From the NCBI RefSeq assembly GCF_020184175.1, contig NC_065532.1, positions 28,272,001-28,336,000 on the forward strand: a stretch of 64,000 nt of DNA. The letters run 5' to 3'. A program made the translations under genes and the position numbers. The stretch is from Aphis gossypii (taxonomy: Eukaryota > Arthropoda > Insecta > Hemiptera > Aphididae). Below the pieces are notes generated by a model, which saw only the letters and a program-made list of their open reading frames with translations, had not been told where the DNA came from and searched no databases. Below are positions 1-14,500 of this stretch, in pieces. The first letter of the stretch is position 1, and each line of letters opens with the position of its first letter.

Positions 1-3000
1 AAATCTCTTTGTAGTTTGTACCTAAATAATAGGTACTTCGTATCCTCCGTTTTCTGTATTCTCCTGTCTGACAAGGACGATTGACGTCAGCATGTCCTTT
101 AATCATGTCATACGATCACGTACGTAAATCTTACACTTGAAATAACCCGCGTATTTATACAGCAGTATATTATTACGTGAATAATATTAAATATAATAAA
201 AATAATACTTAAATTCCTGATAACGACAAGTCGACAGCTATAAATCTAGTTACATTTAATATGTCCACCTACACACACGCACGTGCACTGTAGACGATAC
301 ACTAATATTATTAAAATGTACACCACTAAAGTACATACTATTGTATCTATATTCTACAGCAGTGCTATACTTATTTAAGTTGTATTGTAAATATTTTGGA
401 AATTTTTTTGCAGTGTGGTTTAAATCAATATAACATATACAAACATTATGTGTATTGTGTATTGTGTATTGTGTATTGTATATTGTATATAATATTATAA
501 TATAATATGTATAGGTACTAGGCAGGAATGTAAGATAATATTATGAAAATAAACAGTTAGAATTAAACTATAAAATGAAATGACATTTACGTCGTTAAAT
601 GTATACTGACTGTCGACAAATATAATAAATGTAAAATAATACTTGTATTATAGACCAACAAAATATAATATATTTCTAGGTAACTTTTCTTTTGATATTT
701 TAATTACAAAGTGATTTTTATTAATAAAATGAAAAATTAATTTTTTTTGTCATTGTAAATGTGTAATTTTAACTTTCATAAATATAACTTGCATTGAAAT
801 CAAAATTTAGGTCAATAAAAGAACGAATAACTCTACAAATTAAAATGTGACAAGTGACTTAGCCATAAACCCGTCAACATTTATTATAACCGAAGTATAT
901 AAAAACTGAACAACAAATGGTGAACTGATTTATTTCAATTATTTCGACTAGTGAAGAGATTTGCTGTTTTGCACAATTCTAAGTGTAAAAGCAAAATGAA
1001 AGAGTCGTATTTGTACACGAGCTTAGCAAGATTGTGACAATCGTTTAAATGGTATTTTATTGTTTACACATTACAGTGATAATATTGTTTTTGAATTTAT
1101 TGTAGTTTCTAATTATCGGTAATTTGATTTCTAGTGCAATTAATAATTATACGAGCTTTAAAGTGTACATTTGATAGAAATAGGATAATTATAATTCTGA
1201 ATTGTGAAGAGTTGATTATATAAATAGAATTTAATATTCTACTTATAACAGCAAGTTTTAAAAGAGGCTATCTCATTTAATAATAACTCTAATTATCATT
1301 CAATATTATTAATGGGTAGGTAATTATGATTATAAAATAATATTAAATTATCACCTAAAAATACGCAATAAAACAACTATAAATTATGTTATTTTCGTAA
1401 AATATTGTCATTTCCAACAATGGCTTAGAAACAAAACCTTATATAGTATAGTAATTATATTTTCTATTACACGTGTACTATTATACATTATCTACGAATA
1501 ATAATCAATCTCATGTCCAGTGGTTAACTTAGCATCAGGGTGGTTCAAGACTTCAGGAAACAGTCAGGAGTATAATATAATGTTTATATAGTATACACTC
1601 AATTCCACTAAAGTAAGTTTAAGTTTTACTAGTTATGCTACTTATTACTAATAATAATCATTTCATCTTCTCATCTACAATATTATTATATTGATACGTA
1701 CGATATTATGTAAATAATCCGTATAATATCGAATAAAATTGCAGATAATGAGAAACTAGGCATTAGGCAAACATAATAACAACTATCATTGGTAATATAA
1801 ATTATAATTTAACTGAAAACTATATTTTTAGTGTTTTTATTAATAATTATTAAACAAAAAGTAATAACCACCTAATATATGAAAATAATATTACTAATAA
1901 ATTTTAATTTTCTGTGTTTTTGTTAAACAGGTATTAATAAATTTCAATTTACATCAATAAAAAAATATTTATAAATAATAAACCAATTTTGTAAATACAA
2001 TTTGAATTTTAATAGTAAAATTTCAGTGGGAAATCAAGAATATTGTATTAAGACTCACCACGAATATTATGACTATGTTTTTACATTGCAAGAAAGAACA
2101 GCTTGAAAAAAATATAAAAGTTGAAAATAATAGTATTTTTAACGTTGGTTGTACTTGAAATGATATAAAAACATTGAAAAAACATATTATAACTAAAACC
2201 AAGCTTCAATAAAGGGACACAATTAATATATTTCGTTGAAATAAAAAACATAATATATGAATATAACTGCTATATTTTACCTAAGCATAAATAAATTATA
2301 TATTTCTTATTATATACTACGTATTTGGGTAGGGTTGGTAATAATACCTAATAAGCTATTTTTATTAGTTATTTAATCATAATAAAATATTAAATGAACA
2401 TAAAAAAATGGATACCTACACCAAAATATATTTATAACCATTAGTTATTATTAGATATCAATAAAACAATAAAACATATGGTTTCCCAAAGTTAGGTAAA
2501 ATGGTAAAATTAACATAGTAGCTCGTATGTATTATAACTAGAAGTATTAAATAATTAATAAATAAATATAATATTATATAAATAATTCTTTTAAATGTAA
2601 ACACTCGTTTTCCCGATAAGAATAAATTTACATAAATTATATTTTTGAATATTTTTTCTGTATAATTTAATACTATTACAAAACAACATCAAAATGTCAA
2701 ATGTAAAATGTCTATAATATGATAATAGCTCAATAAAACGTATTTTAAAAATTAAATAAAACATATTAATCAATAATTTAAAATATCTTTGATTATTCAT
2801 TCTAAAATTAAAACCCAAATAAGAAAATTGGATTTTCCCCGTAAAAAACTTTTTTTCGAATTATCAGGAAAAGTGTTAAAATACGATACATAATACACCA
2901 AAGTTTTAAAATATTTATGCTAGTCCGTATTCCGTAGTTCGTTGATCATATTATTACTAAAAGAGACCTCTAAATTAAAAAAAAAAATTATTAACATATA

Positions 3001-5984
3001 TCATGTCCCTTGACTAAAAGTTTCCATATAGTCCATTCCAATACTGTCTACCCATATACTTAACCTAACCACTCCAACGCAGTTGTAAACATGGTTTTAT
3101 AAGAGCTAACTTCTGCTATTATATTATTTACAATTATCACTTTTAATAATATCAACTTTTAGTTAGTAGTTACTACTTATAGTATACTTTGTATTATAAT
3201 ATATGTATCACTTTGTTATAACTATTATTTCTTAATTATATCCATTGTGTTAAATACAATTATGAACTGTGTAGCTTAGAATTTATTATCTATGGATATA
3301 GATAGCGTTTAGCTGGCAAATCTTATTTTTAATTTGATACAAAATGTAATAGTAGTGAACTTAAGTTGTAAAGCTATGTTTTATGCATGTAGTTTACTTG
3401 GTCCGGAGGGATATATAATTATAATAAACTAATAAATACATATGAAGTATGCATCCAATTTCAAGTATTTACAGTGATAAGTTTTTGAATTACAACCATA
3501 TAAAAAAAAATCGATTCGAAAACTGGTTTTGCGCAAAAATTCCCGTTTTTCCTTAATTTTTTTTTGGTTTATTTCGGTACTTTTGAAAATTATTGGGAAT
3601 TTCAAAAAAAGACTTCCCCAATGCACCAACTAGATTCACTTTCAAACCGGAAAAGCTACTAAAGTTGAAAATTAAAGCATTATTTCGACACGTTCTCGTG
3701 TACACAGACACAAAAAAAAAAACCACACAACAGTATAAAATCACTACATTCATCACTCCGCTCAAAATCTAATATACATATAATATATATTTACTTATTA
3801 GCACTATTAACTAAGTTGTACCTATAACATAGCAACTACTATCTTTATTAACGTTATAGAGTATAGAATATAAAAGAAATAAAACAATAGCTATTTTTTA
3901 AATTGTTTAAAGTAAATTGAATATACGACTAAATAATATGAGTTGTTTTAAAGCATTAGATAATACTTGTGAAAATGTCATTATTTATTTATCAGAAAAA
4001 AAATGACCCAATTCTGCAAAATAAAATAATAAAGTGAAATATACATATTTTAATTAAAAGTATGTGTACAAATGTACTTAGGTGAATAATCAATAGACAA
4101 AATTCACACATTTCACCATACGATACCATATTATAATATAATATTATGTATATATTATTGTCTATATACTATAGGTAATATAATATAATATGTTATGTAC
4201 CCAGCTGTTTAACATACAAATGATGTCAGAGGATATATTTTTTAAACTTTTAATAAATTTAAAACTAATTTACTCATCATTATTGATTTGTTTTAATCAT
4301 TAATGTCATCCTATTACTCATGTAAATAAATTATAAAACCTTGAGAATAGCTAACATTTTTTATAGAAAATTATTTTCTACAACTATCAAAGATCAAACT
4401 AAGTATAATTATTTAGAAAATAATTTTAAGTTTCAGAACTTCAGGCAGAGATATTATCTTGTGCAAACTACTATAATGTGCCAACTATCAATATATTCCT
4501 CTTCTCACAACATTAAATGTTCGGAATTCGATGTTTATTTATGAAAGTTTATAAAATTTTTTTTAATTTTTAAAAATATTGTTTTGACTGTTATTGAAAA
4601 ATTAAAACCTTAAAAATCGTCCTAAGAAAATATATTTTTGAAAAAATATTGTGTACATTTATTATAATAATAATATACAATACAATTTTATGTAAAAATT
4701 AAAAAAAAAAAATAATAATATTTTTGTATTTCTTTGGAATTATTAAAAACAAATACAAAACTTTTTACTACGAAAATTCTTTGTGTATATTTAAAAAAAA
4801 TATTATTCCAAGTATAAATTATATTAATATGTAATTTTACATTTTGCACTTCGAATATTTTACATCTTGAAATAAAGTATGTATGAAGAATGCAGGTATT
4901 TCATGGCACATATAATTTATTCGTAACAACTGCGATGACATTTAGATCATTGGCCGACAGTAAATTAAATAATTACTTTTATAATTGCTTGTTAAATTAT
5001 TCACTAATATTAAATAATATAAAAACTAAATTATTTACAAGTTTTAATTTGAAATACCTAGATCTGGTATTTGATATTTCATTGAGCCAATACATACATA
5101 GCATGTAAATCACAATTTTGAAATTTTGAAAACTTTTAGTGTTTTTAAAAAATATTTATGAATAATTTTAAAGATTTAAAATAAAAATTGCTACATTAAT
5201 GCATCTATTCTTCCTAAATTATATTAAGTTATTATTATATATTATGTAATAAACAATAAATACTAACGATAATCAAGTAATATCATAAAGTTATACGCGA
5301 TCTAATGTCTCAAAAGTATCTGTGTTACCAGAAAGTTCTAAATAATACCTACTAAATTTTACTACACTAGTATAGTACTGTTTAATTCTTCAAAGCATAT
5401 TTTAAGGACAAATATAATTATAAAATATTATTACTATATATTGTATTATAAAGAATAATTATATTAAATTAGATAGGTACTCAGCTCAAGTCGCAGTAAA
5501 AAACATAAATATTTATTATAATATATATTATATATGTAGGTATCATAAGTAGATCTATAAAATATAAAGATATTTTTCATCTAATGTTCTTAACAAGACA
5601 ACCGGAGTCAAATTGCTATTCAAAAGAAGTACTTTTGGGAATTACCTTCATTATTAGAGTAATGAAATATTGCAGTAATTTAAAAAAAATAAATAAATAA
5701 ATGACTATGAAACTTTTTCGTTGATATATAGAAACCCGATACTATATATGGTCTGATGTTAAAAATGATCACCCTTTACAGGTTTTTTTAATGTTATAAA
5801 TACAGGCACTTACACACATAATATATGCACACATCTAACTATATTACATATAAATATACATTTTAATGAAGATCTCATAAACTATGGTGTATATTAAATT
5901 GTATAATACAATTTTTATACTGCTATTTAAGTCAATATTTATTTTATTATTACTATTAAACAATAGGTTGATTTAATTTTTTTT
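1..5984. other. AT-rich non-coding stretch, no gene seen
   Basis: Seen: a continuous AT-rich background with frequent ATAATATTA and TAGGTA words, homopolymer A/T runs, and only short chance reading frames of 63-75 codons with strongly biased Ile/Tyr/Asn/Lys composition. I found no GC-elevated segment bounded by splice sites and no recognisable protein motif. Inference: because the RasGRF-like exon at 13.8 kb reads leftwards, part or all of this stretch may be an intron or the 3' flank of that gene. Confidence 0.6.
449..492. repeat. Short tandem repeat, 7-bp unit TGTATTG
   Basis: The unit TGTATTG is repeated about four times, then decays into TATTGTATAT. It is an ordinary microsatellite in AT-rich DNA, with no gene nearby. 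Confidence 0.85.
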
Positions 5985-6446
5985 AGATTCTGAACGAAGT
6001 GATTGATTGTACAATAATGTGTGTTTTTGTGTGTGTAAACCATAATTTATAATAATGATTCTATTTAAAACTTCAAGAGTAGTTTCTGATGACTAAGTAG
6101 ATAAAAGTTGAAAATTTAATACAAGATTTTCCAAAAATTTGGTTTACAATAACTATAAAAGAAATTGAGCATTGGCAAATTAAAACAATTTTATCTTATG
6201 TTTAAATGTTTACGAAATCCAAAATTGAGAAGTAAAATAACGATTTACTAATAAATAATTTTAGATTTTTGTTATAGTTAAAAATGATTAGTCGTAGAAA
6301 CTTGAAAAATACACCAGTTGTTTAAATTGGTATTTTCTGTACATAATTTCATTTTGAAGTATTGAGTTCATTAAGACATAAACCACCATTTTCCCCACCC
6401 AGTGGAAAATATGTTCTAGGCTGATAAATCATCTCCATTAAGAATC
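5985..6446 (+). mobile_element. AGATTCTGAAC-family element, copy A (short)
   Basis: The copy opens with AGATTCTGAACGAAGTGAT followed by a GT-rich tract. It closes with a CACCATTTTCCCCACCCA block, a CTAGGCTGATAAATCAT block and AAGAATCG. The ends are inverted (GATTCTGAA against GATTCTTAA on the other strand). Start and end blocks both recur in copy B at 7446-8364, so this is one repeat family, with copy A internally shorter. No coding capacity is visible, so it is non-autonomous. The superfamily is not determined and no clear target duplication is readable in the T-rich flank. Confidence 0.65.
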
Positions 6447-6487
6447 GTTTTTTGTATTCATTATTTAGGTATGATGATACCTACCTT

Positions 6488-6935
6488 GTATTCAAATTTA
6501 ACACATCCATTACATTGTGACCTACTACTCTGTATCCGAGGTCCACTTGATACCTAATGTACTGCAGAGCGTTATCCACTTGATCACAATTGTTTTTTTC
6601 TTTATTACATTAAAAAATATTGAGAAATTTAAATGGTAACTTCTATAAAAGTATAACTAGATACAAATTAATAGAAAAAACATCTTTAACAATTGATGAA
6701 TGGAAAACATTTTTTAAATAAAAATTAAAAAAATAAAAACATATGTTATTGTAATATCTTTAATTCATTGCTACATTAAGTCTAAAATTAAAATAGTATA
6801 CAGATGACAAACAAAGAATTAAGTATGTTTAAAAAATAAAATTTGGGAAACCACTGTGCTGGTATAGTAGATTTCAAGTGTACGTCATCATTGAGTGAGC
6901 CACTGTAATGGATGTGTTAAATTTTAATCCAATGA
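6488..6935. repeat. Imperfect inverted (fold-back) repeat
   Basis: The left arm (about 6488-6590) contains AATTTAACACATCCATTACA followed by a CACTTGATACCTA block. The right arm (about 6850-6935) contains the reverse complement, read as TGTAATGGATGTGTTAAATT after a TTTCAAGTGTACG block. The arms are roughly 80-100 bp with several mismatches and flank about 260 bp of AT-rich spacer. The right arm also carries GGGAAACCACTG, which resembles a hAT-type terminal sequence. It abuts copy A, so it may be part of a composite insertion. Confidence 0.6.
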
Positions 6936-7445
6936 TATATCATTATAAGCAAAAAGCAATTTTGGAGGAAAGCAGTCTGTCAGGCCATATTACAAAGTAT
7001 ATTTGTTTATAATTTATTATTATTCATATTGTTATTAGTTCAGTGGGCTGAATTAATGTTTGCTTAAAACATCGCATTTATTATAATAGTATATAATTTT
7101 ATCATATAGTATTGTTATTACTTTTTGAGTTTATACCGACTGGTTTTAGAATGTTATGGTATAAATTATTATTAACTATCATTAGAGTCATTCGCATAAT
7201 TAATTATTTTTTTATGAATTTCGCCAAATTCTAGTGTCAATATTTAAAATTTCCTTACTTATAAATACTTGTAAATAATTTTTTGAATCAATAGAGTACT
7301 TCTTAGTTAGGTATTTATAGTATCGATTATAATCTACTTGATATATACCTATACTATTATAGGTCATTACTACTCATTAGTTAGTAAGTGATACAATTGT
7401 CCCTCGGTTTACACTAACTTAAGTAATTTATTTTGAATACTTTTT

Positions 7446-8364
7446 AGATTCTGAACGTAGTGATGAATGTATTGATTTTACAATGATGAGTGTATTTATT
7501 TTTTGTGTGAGTGTGTACAGCATAGCTTATTGAAATAATGCTTCAATTTCAAACTTCAGGGGTGATTTCCGATGGCAAAGTGAATATCCGTAGTGCATTA
7601 TAGAGATCAGAGGTAAATATTTTCCAACAGTTTTCAAAAAAATTGGTTTTGTTTTTATCTAGCCTTAACTCAAAAACGAATCACTGACCACTAGGAATAC
7701 TCTATATACAGTTAAATTTTCAAATTATACTAGGTTTTTGAGCTATTTATAGACAACTGAAATGTTCGATTTTTTTTTAAGTAATTTGTGAAAAAGTGTC
7801 GATAAAAAAATGTTGAAATCCAAAAACACTTGAAAAATTAATACAAGGTTTCTTATAAGTTGTTCTTATTATTGTTAAAAACATCGCAATTTTTTTTTAT
7901 AATCGGCTAAGGTTCAAATTTCCGAAATATGTTAAAAATGCGAAAATTTACAAATAATTTTGTACCTAGTTGAAAATTCATAAAATTACTTGTATTTATA
8001 ACTAAGGTTAAAAGATTCAACACTTAGTTTTCCATAAGTTTTCCTTCAAATAACTATAAAGAAAACTCGAAGTGTCATTATAGGAAAAATATTATTAATG
8101 TTTGAAGTTCAAATAGTGACAAAAAATTGTCAAAATCATAAATATTTGCAAATTGTTTTGTAATTAAAATTTATAAAAAAAATTTTGTATAAGTAGCTAA
8201 GAGTTAAAAATTTAATACAAGATTTTCTATAAGTTGGCTTACAATAATTATAAAAAACTTAAATAAAATTGTGGAGTATTCAGGTCATTAAAACATAAAT
8301 CACCATTTTCATCACCCACTAGAAAATATATCCTAGACTGACAAATCATAGCTGTTTAGAATCT
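7446..8364 (+). mobile_element. AGATTCTGAAC-family element, copy B (about 0.9 kb)
   Basis: The left end is AGATTCTGAACGTAGTGATG. The right end reads AGATTCTAAACAGCT on the opposite strand, so 10 of the first 11 bases match as terminal inverted repeats. The interior holds serial blocks such as TTTGAGCTATTTATAGACAA and CCTTCAAATAACTATAAAGA that recur in the other copies listed here. No reading frame of size is present. Both flanks are T-rich, so a target duplication cannot be resolved. This is the most complete copy in the window and a good reference for the family. Confidence 0.7.
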
Positions 8365-11300
8365 TTTTTTATATACAATGACATGGGCGCCCATAGGTAA
8401 AATTTTAGGGGATTTTAGCCATTAATTGTACGTATCTTTAGGTATTCCATTTCCAATTTAGAATAAAATGTATATAATAACATTTTATACAGTATTTATA
8501 ATTATAATATTGTCATTCAATAAAGTCATTATTAGCACATATTAATTGGTTTACAAAGTTTAAAAATGTATAAATCAATAATACAGTCGATGTTCTTATA
8601 AAATTATTTTTAAATTGTATTAATGAAATTTTGTGCTTTACACTAAAAAATATTCGATTTAGTGTATTTTCTATGCTGAGAAACCTAATTTTTAAAAACA
8701 ACACAACTCAAAATTTGTATAAAATCACTCCCGCACAAATATTATCAATATTTCTCTACATAGTATGAATGTATTATCAAAACAACCCAATCATTAATGG
8801 TTATGAAAAATTCTTTACTTAATACTATTTTAGTATCTGTGTTAACTTGGTAATTAGGAGTTATTCACCTACACAAAATTCCACAATAGTTGATCCTATT
8901 ATATAATTGTATATTATACATCAATATTATCTATAAATTCTCTCAAAAATATCATTTTAATCCGAGGTCATTAGACAAAACTATGTTGTGTTATTACATT
9001 TAATACTAAATACACTATTATATTAAATTATATTGCTACATGGACAATGACCTTAAAAAAATAAGAAATTCATTTAAATTAAAATTAAATTGATTTTAAT
9101 ATTATTTTTATAGGCAACAAGTTTATAGATATTAAATTTTTGATACACAAATGTTAAAATGTTAGTGATCATAAAAACTGTTCACCCATACTGGTGATAC
9201 CTCCAGTTTCAGTACCTTTTGTTATAACTATTTTACTGAAAATTGAAGATTGTGTTTATATGTAATTAAATAAATAAGTTTAACTTAAGCATTTTTTTTT
9301 TTAAATTTAAAACGAATAAATGTTAATTTATATTAATATTACGAATATTAAACATTAACAAGACTTTATAATAATTATTAAAATAATTTTTATGAAATAA
9401 CGACAAGGTTTCATAACAACATATTTCATAAAAAAAAATTGTTAAGCAACATACATTAAAATAATTATCTGCAGCAGTAATAATGTGACATGGTTTCAAT
9501 CAACAGTTTTATAAATAATTTAAAAGTGGTTGATCAGAAATTGACACTTTTTACAATTATTTATAAAATATTAATTGTATTAATAAATTAGAAAAATTAA
9601 GATAATTAATTTTAAATCACTGTTTAGAACTTTTATGAAGAATACATTTTTTTCATATGACAATGACACATGAATAATTAAAAAAAAAGGGCATAATTTA
9701 ATATGAAATTTAACTTCTAATTTTTTACTTAAATAGCAGGCGTCTTAAAATATTATAATCAATATTAGTGTTTCTGTACTTCAAAATTGTAAAAATTTTT
9801 AGAGTTTAAATAATTCTTTAGTTAGACAATGATATATTTATATATAAAAAGTAATAAAATAAAATTAGCCTACAGAACATGTGATTGGAACTGCTTGATG
9901 AAAAAATAAAAAAGTTAAACATTGACCTGTTGCTTTTCTTCTAGTATGGGTAACGTTACAAGGGTTGTTTCTTTTTACTTTCTCACTCAATTATCTTTTT
10001 ATTTGTTTTCCGGTCTATTTAGGTTTCATCCAGCTTAACCAGCCAAAAAAATGAACTTGCCTAAATTTGTTGTTCTTTTCAAGAAGCTCGGCACGCAGCG
10101 GGTGTAATGTACGTCATAAATCAAATTGTATACGCCAAGAAAAAATAATAAAAAAGATGAGGTATATGAGGTTCAGAAAGAGCTTTTAAGCCTTGCAACC
10201 TTTAAAAATCCAGACTTCTAGTTTATTAGTTGATTTATAAGAACACTAAGCAATTTTTTTCCAGTTAACTTCTATTTTACTTTTTATGTATCAAAATGTA
10301 TGATAGTCATGGGTTTGAATTTTAGAATTTGATGAAGACAGATTCTAAGTTTTAAATATCTCACAGTTCTAATAATGTAATGATATCATTAGGTTATTTT
10401 TTTATCTGTGAAAAATTGATTCTTGATTACAAACTTTGAAATAAAATCCCCATTTAATAGTTGTATATTATATCTAAGTTATATTCTAAGAAATATTATA
10501 TGGTAGTCATATTTATTAAAACTATATAAATTGTCAAAACATGTGAATTTTAATGGTTCTGATCCGAAATAAAGATAGGTATTTTTCTTAAATTACAATA
10601 ATGAGATTTCTTCCTAAACACGTGTTTTAAAGATTTAAAGTTAAATATTTTTGATGAAACAAATAGGTATCAATACCACAATGATTTATTAATTTAATTA
10701 TGTTTTCATACAACTTTTTATCTATTTTTTTTCCAATAAAAATAGACATTAATGATTATTGATTTTTCTTCAAAATGAAATAAATTGATATTTGTGGTTG
10801 TACTATTAATGAAGTTTTATCAAAATATTTATAACTCATATTATATTGTTACTATAATTTATAGTAAATATTTTCTCTGTTAAATAAGTTCATTTTTAAC
10901 ACCATGTTTTTATAATCATGGAGATTATTTGTTGTCGTTTTGTTGCCTATAAAAGATAGACAAGTAATACAATTCTCAACTACCATAAAAAGTTGCTTCA
11001 GGGAATTCTACGAAAATGAAAAATAATAATATCTACACGTATATTTTTTAGAATACTCGGCAAATGACAGCCTAAAATATGTTACAGCTCACAGAGAACA
11101 GTTAAGGTTTAAATTACTTTTTCTATAAGACTTTCAATGTAGAAGATCCTTTTAGTTTATCGTCAGATATATACCTATGCAATACAAAACTTCATTTTTA
11201 GCCTCAATAACAAATAGATTATATTTATGGAAATATTATTATTTTATTTAAATCATAGATAAAGAATAACAAAATATTTTTCAAACAAATTTGTGTATAC

Positions 11301-13787
11301 ACGAATGATCAATTGAGATTAAATATGTATGTACCTATTTTTAATAGAAATAAATGTAGGTATATCTTTAATATTAATTTTTAATATCATAAAACTTATG
11401 AACTTTGTTATGAATGAAATTTAAATTATGATTCCGTGTAAGTATATACATTTCTACATAACATATTATTGATATAAGTTATACATTTAAATACATTATA
11501 CTTATTGTACCTACTTTGTCTATTTTACATTAAATAAACGTCGAATTTCATTGAATATAGGTACTTTATTCCATAAGAAATACCAATAATAAATTATTAT
11601 TTTAAATAAAACTATAAATTAAATAATTATTTTTCTTTTCATTTTATGCAGTTGACGTTATAACTTTCTTTAATTTACATAATTTGGTATAATTTGTCTA
11701 ATTGTTGGTTTAGGTAGGGTTCTGAATAATATTTTCTATCAATGGTTAATTGAGTATTTATTCTAATATTGTCTTAATATACAACTTGAACAAAATAATT
11801 ATTCCACTATATAGAATTCAATAGAATAATCAACTAGAATCTGGAAGAGAATTTATTGTACATACCTAATAGTTTAAATACTTAACAGAATAATATTCAC
11901 AATTATGCTATGTAGTTTAATCCCTAAGGCATTTAACTTTTGGGTGGTTCACCGAAAACCATTATTTGATCAAAATTTACATAGATACTCTAAAAGTACA
12001 TTGAACCTCAAAAAAATATACACGAAATATATGCTCTTTAGGTCAAATATAGGTACTACAAAATATATTATAACCTTTAATATAAAAAATAATTCATATC
12101 ATATTAGTATATTATACTTCAAAACATTTTTTTAATTTGAAAAAGATAAAACAATAATTAATAATAACTTAGGTCTCATAGATTGAAAAAAATGATACTA
12201 TTTTTGAAAATATATATGCGATTATACAGTAAAAGATATATTAAAGCTTCAAATATACTATACAAAGTTCGAGCCAACTATCTTATTAAGATCATAACAT
12301 TCCATTAAATGTTAGTTGATATTCATAAATATTTTAACAACTAGGTAGATAGTAAAATAATTTTATTTCTTAGCAAACTTAGAGTTTTTAAGACAACTTA
12401 ATATAAAAATTCATTAACACCAATTCCAAAGTATTTACGTTGATGCACGGTATTTTGTTTAATTTAAAATATGAATACTTAGGACGAAGTGTTTCAGCAG
12501 TTAAGCAAATGATAACAATACGTACAGTTATCATGAAAGATTAAAAAATATGAAAATGTCTGATTTAAAGAAGCTTCTATTTTCATTACATCCAAACGTT
12601 TTTAAAAAGATTTGTAGTACTAAAAATAATTTATTTGTAAGAGGCTGGTATGAACCTCAGCTTCAACTCTCCTTTTAATCTTAAATACTATTTGTAGTTA
12701 GCTTATGTTCCCAATTTAAAAAGTCAGCTAGTATTATTATGTGTATTATGTAAATAGTAGTATATACATTATACATCTAAATAGATCACGTTATCTCCCT
12801 ACTATCCATTTGTGATAAGCATTAAAAAAAAAAATAATAGTTGTTTTAAGGGACACAAATTAAAAAAAAAAATTGAAAACTAAATAAAAAATAAAATTAT
12901 ATACTTAATATAAATAGATAAATATAGTAAACTATATTCTAAATGAAGTAATATCCTAGTAAAATAGTTTTTTTTTTATGTTTTTTGGTGTTTAATTTAT
13001 TGACGTGATTTTATATTTTTATGACCTGATTTCAGAGGAATGATGATGCATTGAAAAGGCTCGCTTATTATAGTACTTTATAATAATACTTGGGGTATGA
13101 TAAAAAAAAATCGTCTATTATAACTGTGTAGGTATTTGAATACATTTTGATCGGCTCTTAAGAACCAACGTTAATATTAACTAGGTTATTTTGTCTTCAA
13201 CTGACCTGGTTATATTATAATATATTATACACTTAAAAAAATAACTGAATACATTTTACGAATATATACAAGTTAAAAAAGTTCCACTTGAACGATCAAT
13301 CTGTAATGGACGGTGATAAAAATGATTTGCTATGAGCAATTTATATATTTTATAAAAGAAAGTTTATGAAGCTCAATCGACTATGTATTGTTGAATATTT
13401 CCATACTATAACGTTTCTGTTCAACATCAATATCGATATAGTTTGTTTTTATTTGCACGTACATTTAATTTAATTTCTTTTATGTTTTATATATTATACA
13501 ATATACATAAAATTAAATTAAAATATTACAATATACTTGTTATTGTTTTCAAGTATACGAGTAAACAGTTTTAAACTAAGAGTGTAACTAACTATAACAT
13601 AGTGTAATATTTAAATGATATAAACACTTGGAATAACTAAGTTATGTATGATATATTGTTTATAATCTTTGTAGCGTTAATCGTTAGAAAATCATAGAAA
13701 TATGATTGTAGATGTGACAACTAATATTATTTTATCAAAAATACTTTGGTCTATATATAATATATTATTAATATTAGTACTACATAC
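8365..13787. other. AT-rich stretch left of the RasGRF-like exon, probably its intron
   Basis: Seen: the donor of the minus-strand exon at 13788 opens directly into this region, so at least its right end is intronic. I looked for a following PH-domain exon on the minus strand and did not find one I can defend. A slightly GC-richer patch near 9950-10140 holds only a 19-codon frame. GGGCGCCCATAGG at about 8387 resembles the end of a hAT-like repeat but has no partner end. Nothing else stands out. Confidence 0.5.
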
Positions 13788-13951
13788 CTGATAGAGAACA
13801 AAATATCGGTTCTTCCACCTTCCGCTATCTGACGCTTTTTTGTGGAGATTTCCGGTGAGTGTGCTATCTGTACGGGCGCGGTCCGACAACATCAGGAGCT
13901 GATTGTCTACCACCCGGACACATCTTTGCATCTTCGGGCTCAACATTTCTG
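13788..13951 (-). CDS. First coding exon of a RasGRF-like Ras guanine-nucleotide exchange factor (partial)
   Basis: RasGRF proteins are cytosolic or membrane-recruited exchange factors that load Ras-family (and, through a DH domain, Rho-family) GTPases with GTP; they begin with a PH domain. Seen: ATG at 13946-13944 starts 53 codons running to a splice donor, CAG|GTATGTAG, with the intron beginning at 13787 in phase 0. Residues 6-53 start MQRCVRVVDNQ and align without gaps, by recall, with the extreme N-terminus of vertebrate RasGRF1/2, which also starts with Met-Gln and reaches the same point of the PH fold in 48 residues. PH landmarks are G32-x-L-x-K36, W44 and F49-V-L. Upstream is an acceptor, TATTTTAG|CAGAA, five bases before the ATG. 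Met6 could be the true start. The remaining PH, IQ, DH, REM and CDC25 domains are not visible in the window. Another PH protein is possible but less likely. Confidence 0.72.
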
Positions 13952-14500
13952 CTAAAATATAACAGACTTACAAATTTATCGTTAAGACCGTTAGGTACAT
14001 AATAATATATTATTTATCACAAGGTTAGATTTTTCAGACCAATATGATTGACTATTTGTAGAGCATAATACGTAATATACATAAAAAAATCAGTTTGCGA
14101 AATCACCATTAAAGTGTTTATACGTTCTTTCTAATAGGTTATAGATAATATCTTGTTATTTATTACAAAATACTTAATATATGGTTTATTTGATTTTCAT
14201 CGCTGCAGCCTAAATACAAATACACATTGTACTTAGGTACGCCTTACAAATTTAATATATATTATTATTTATTATTAAAGTAGATTATTAATAAGTACAT
14301 ATTATATTAATTTGTATTGAGACAATTACACGACGTCGGCTTTCAAAAGAATACTGAAAAATACAATTTTGGCATCCCATACAATAATTATACAAATATA
14401 ATAAGACTATGAATTATAATTCATCAAATATTAGTTAAAATAGACGTTCTCATTATTATGTTTCTCATTTTTTAAAAATAATAAAAATAATTATTTTTTA

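Noticed and set aside
10051..10107. 19-codon frame beginning MNLPKFVVLFKKLG
   Set aside because: Short and isolated, with no splice or domain support; possibly a repeat remnant.
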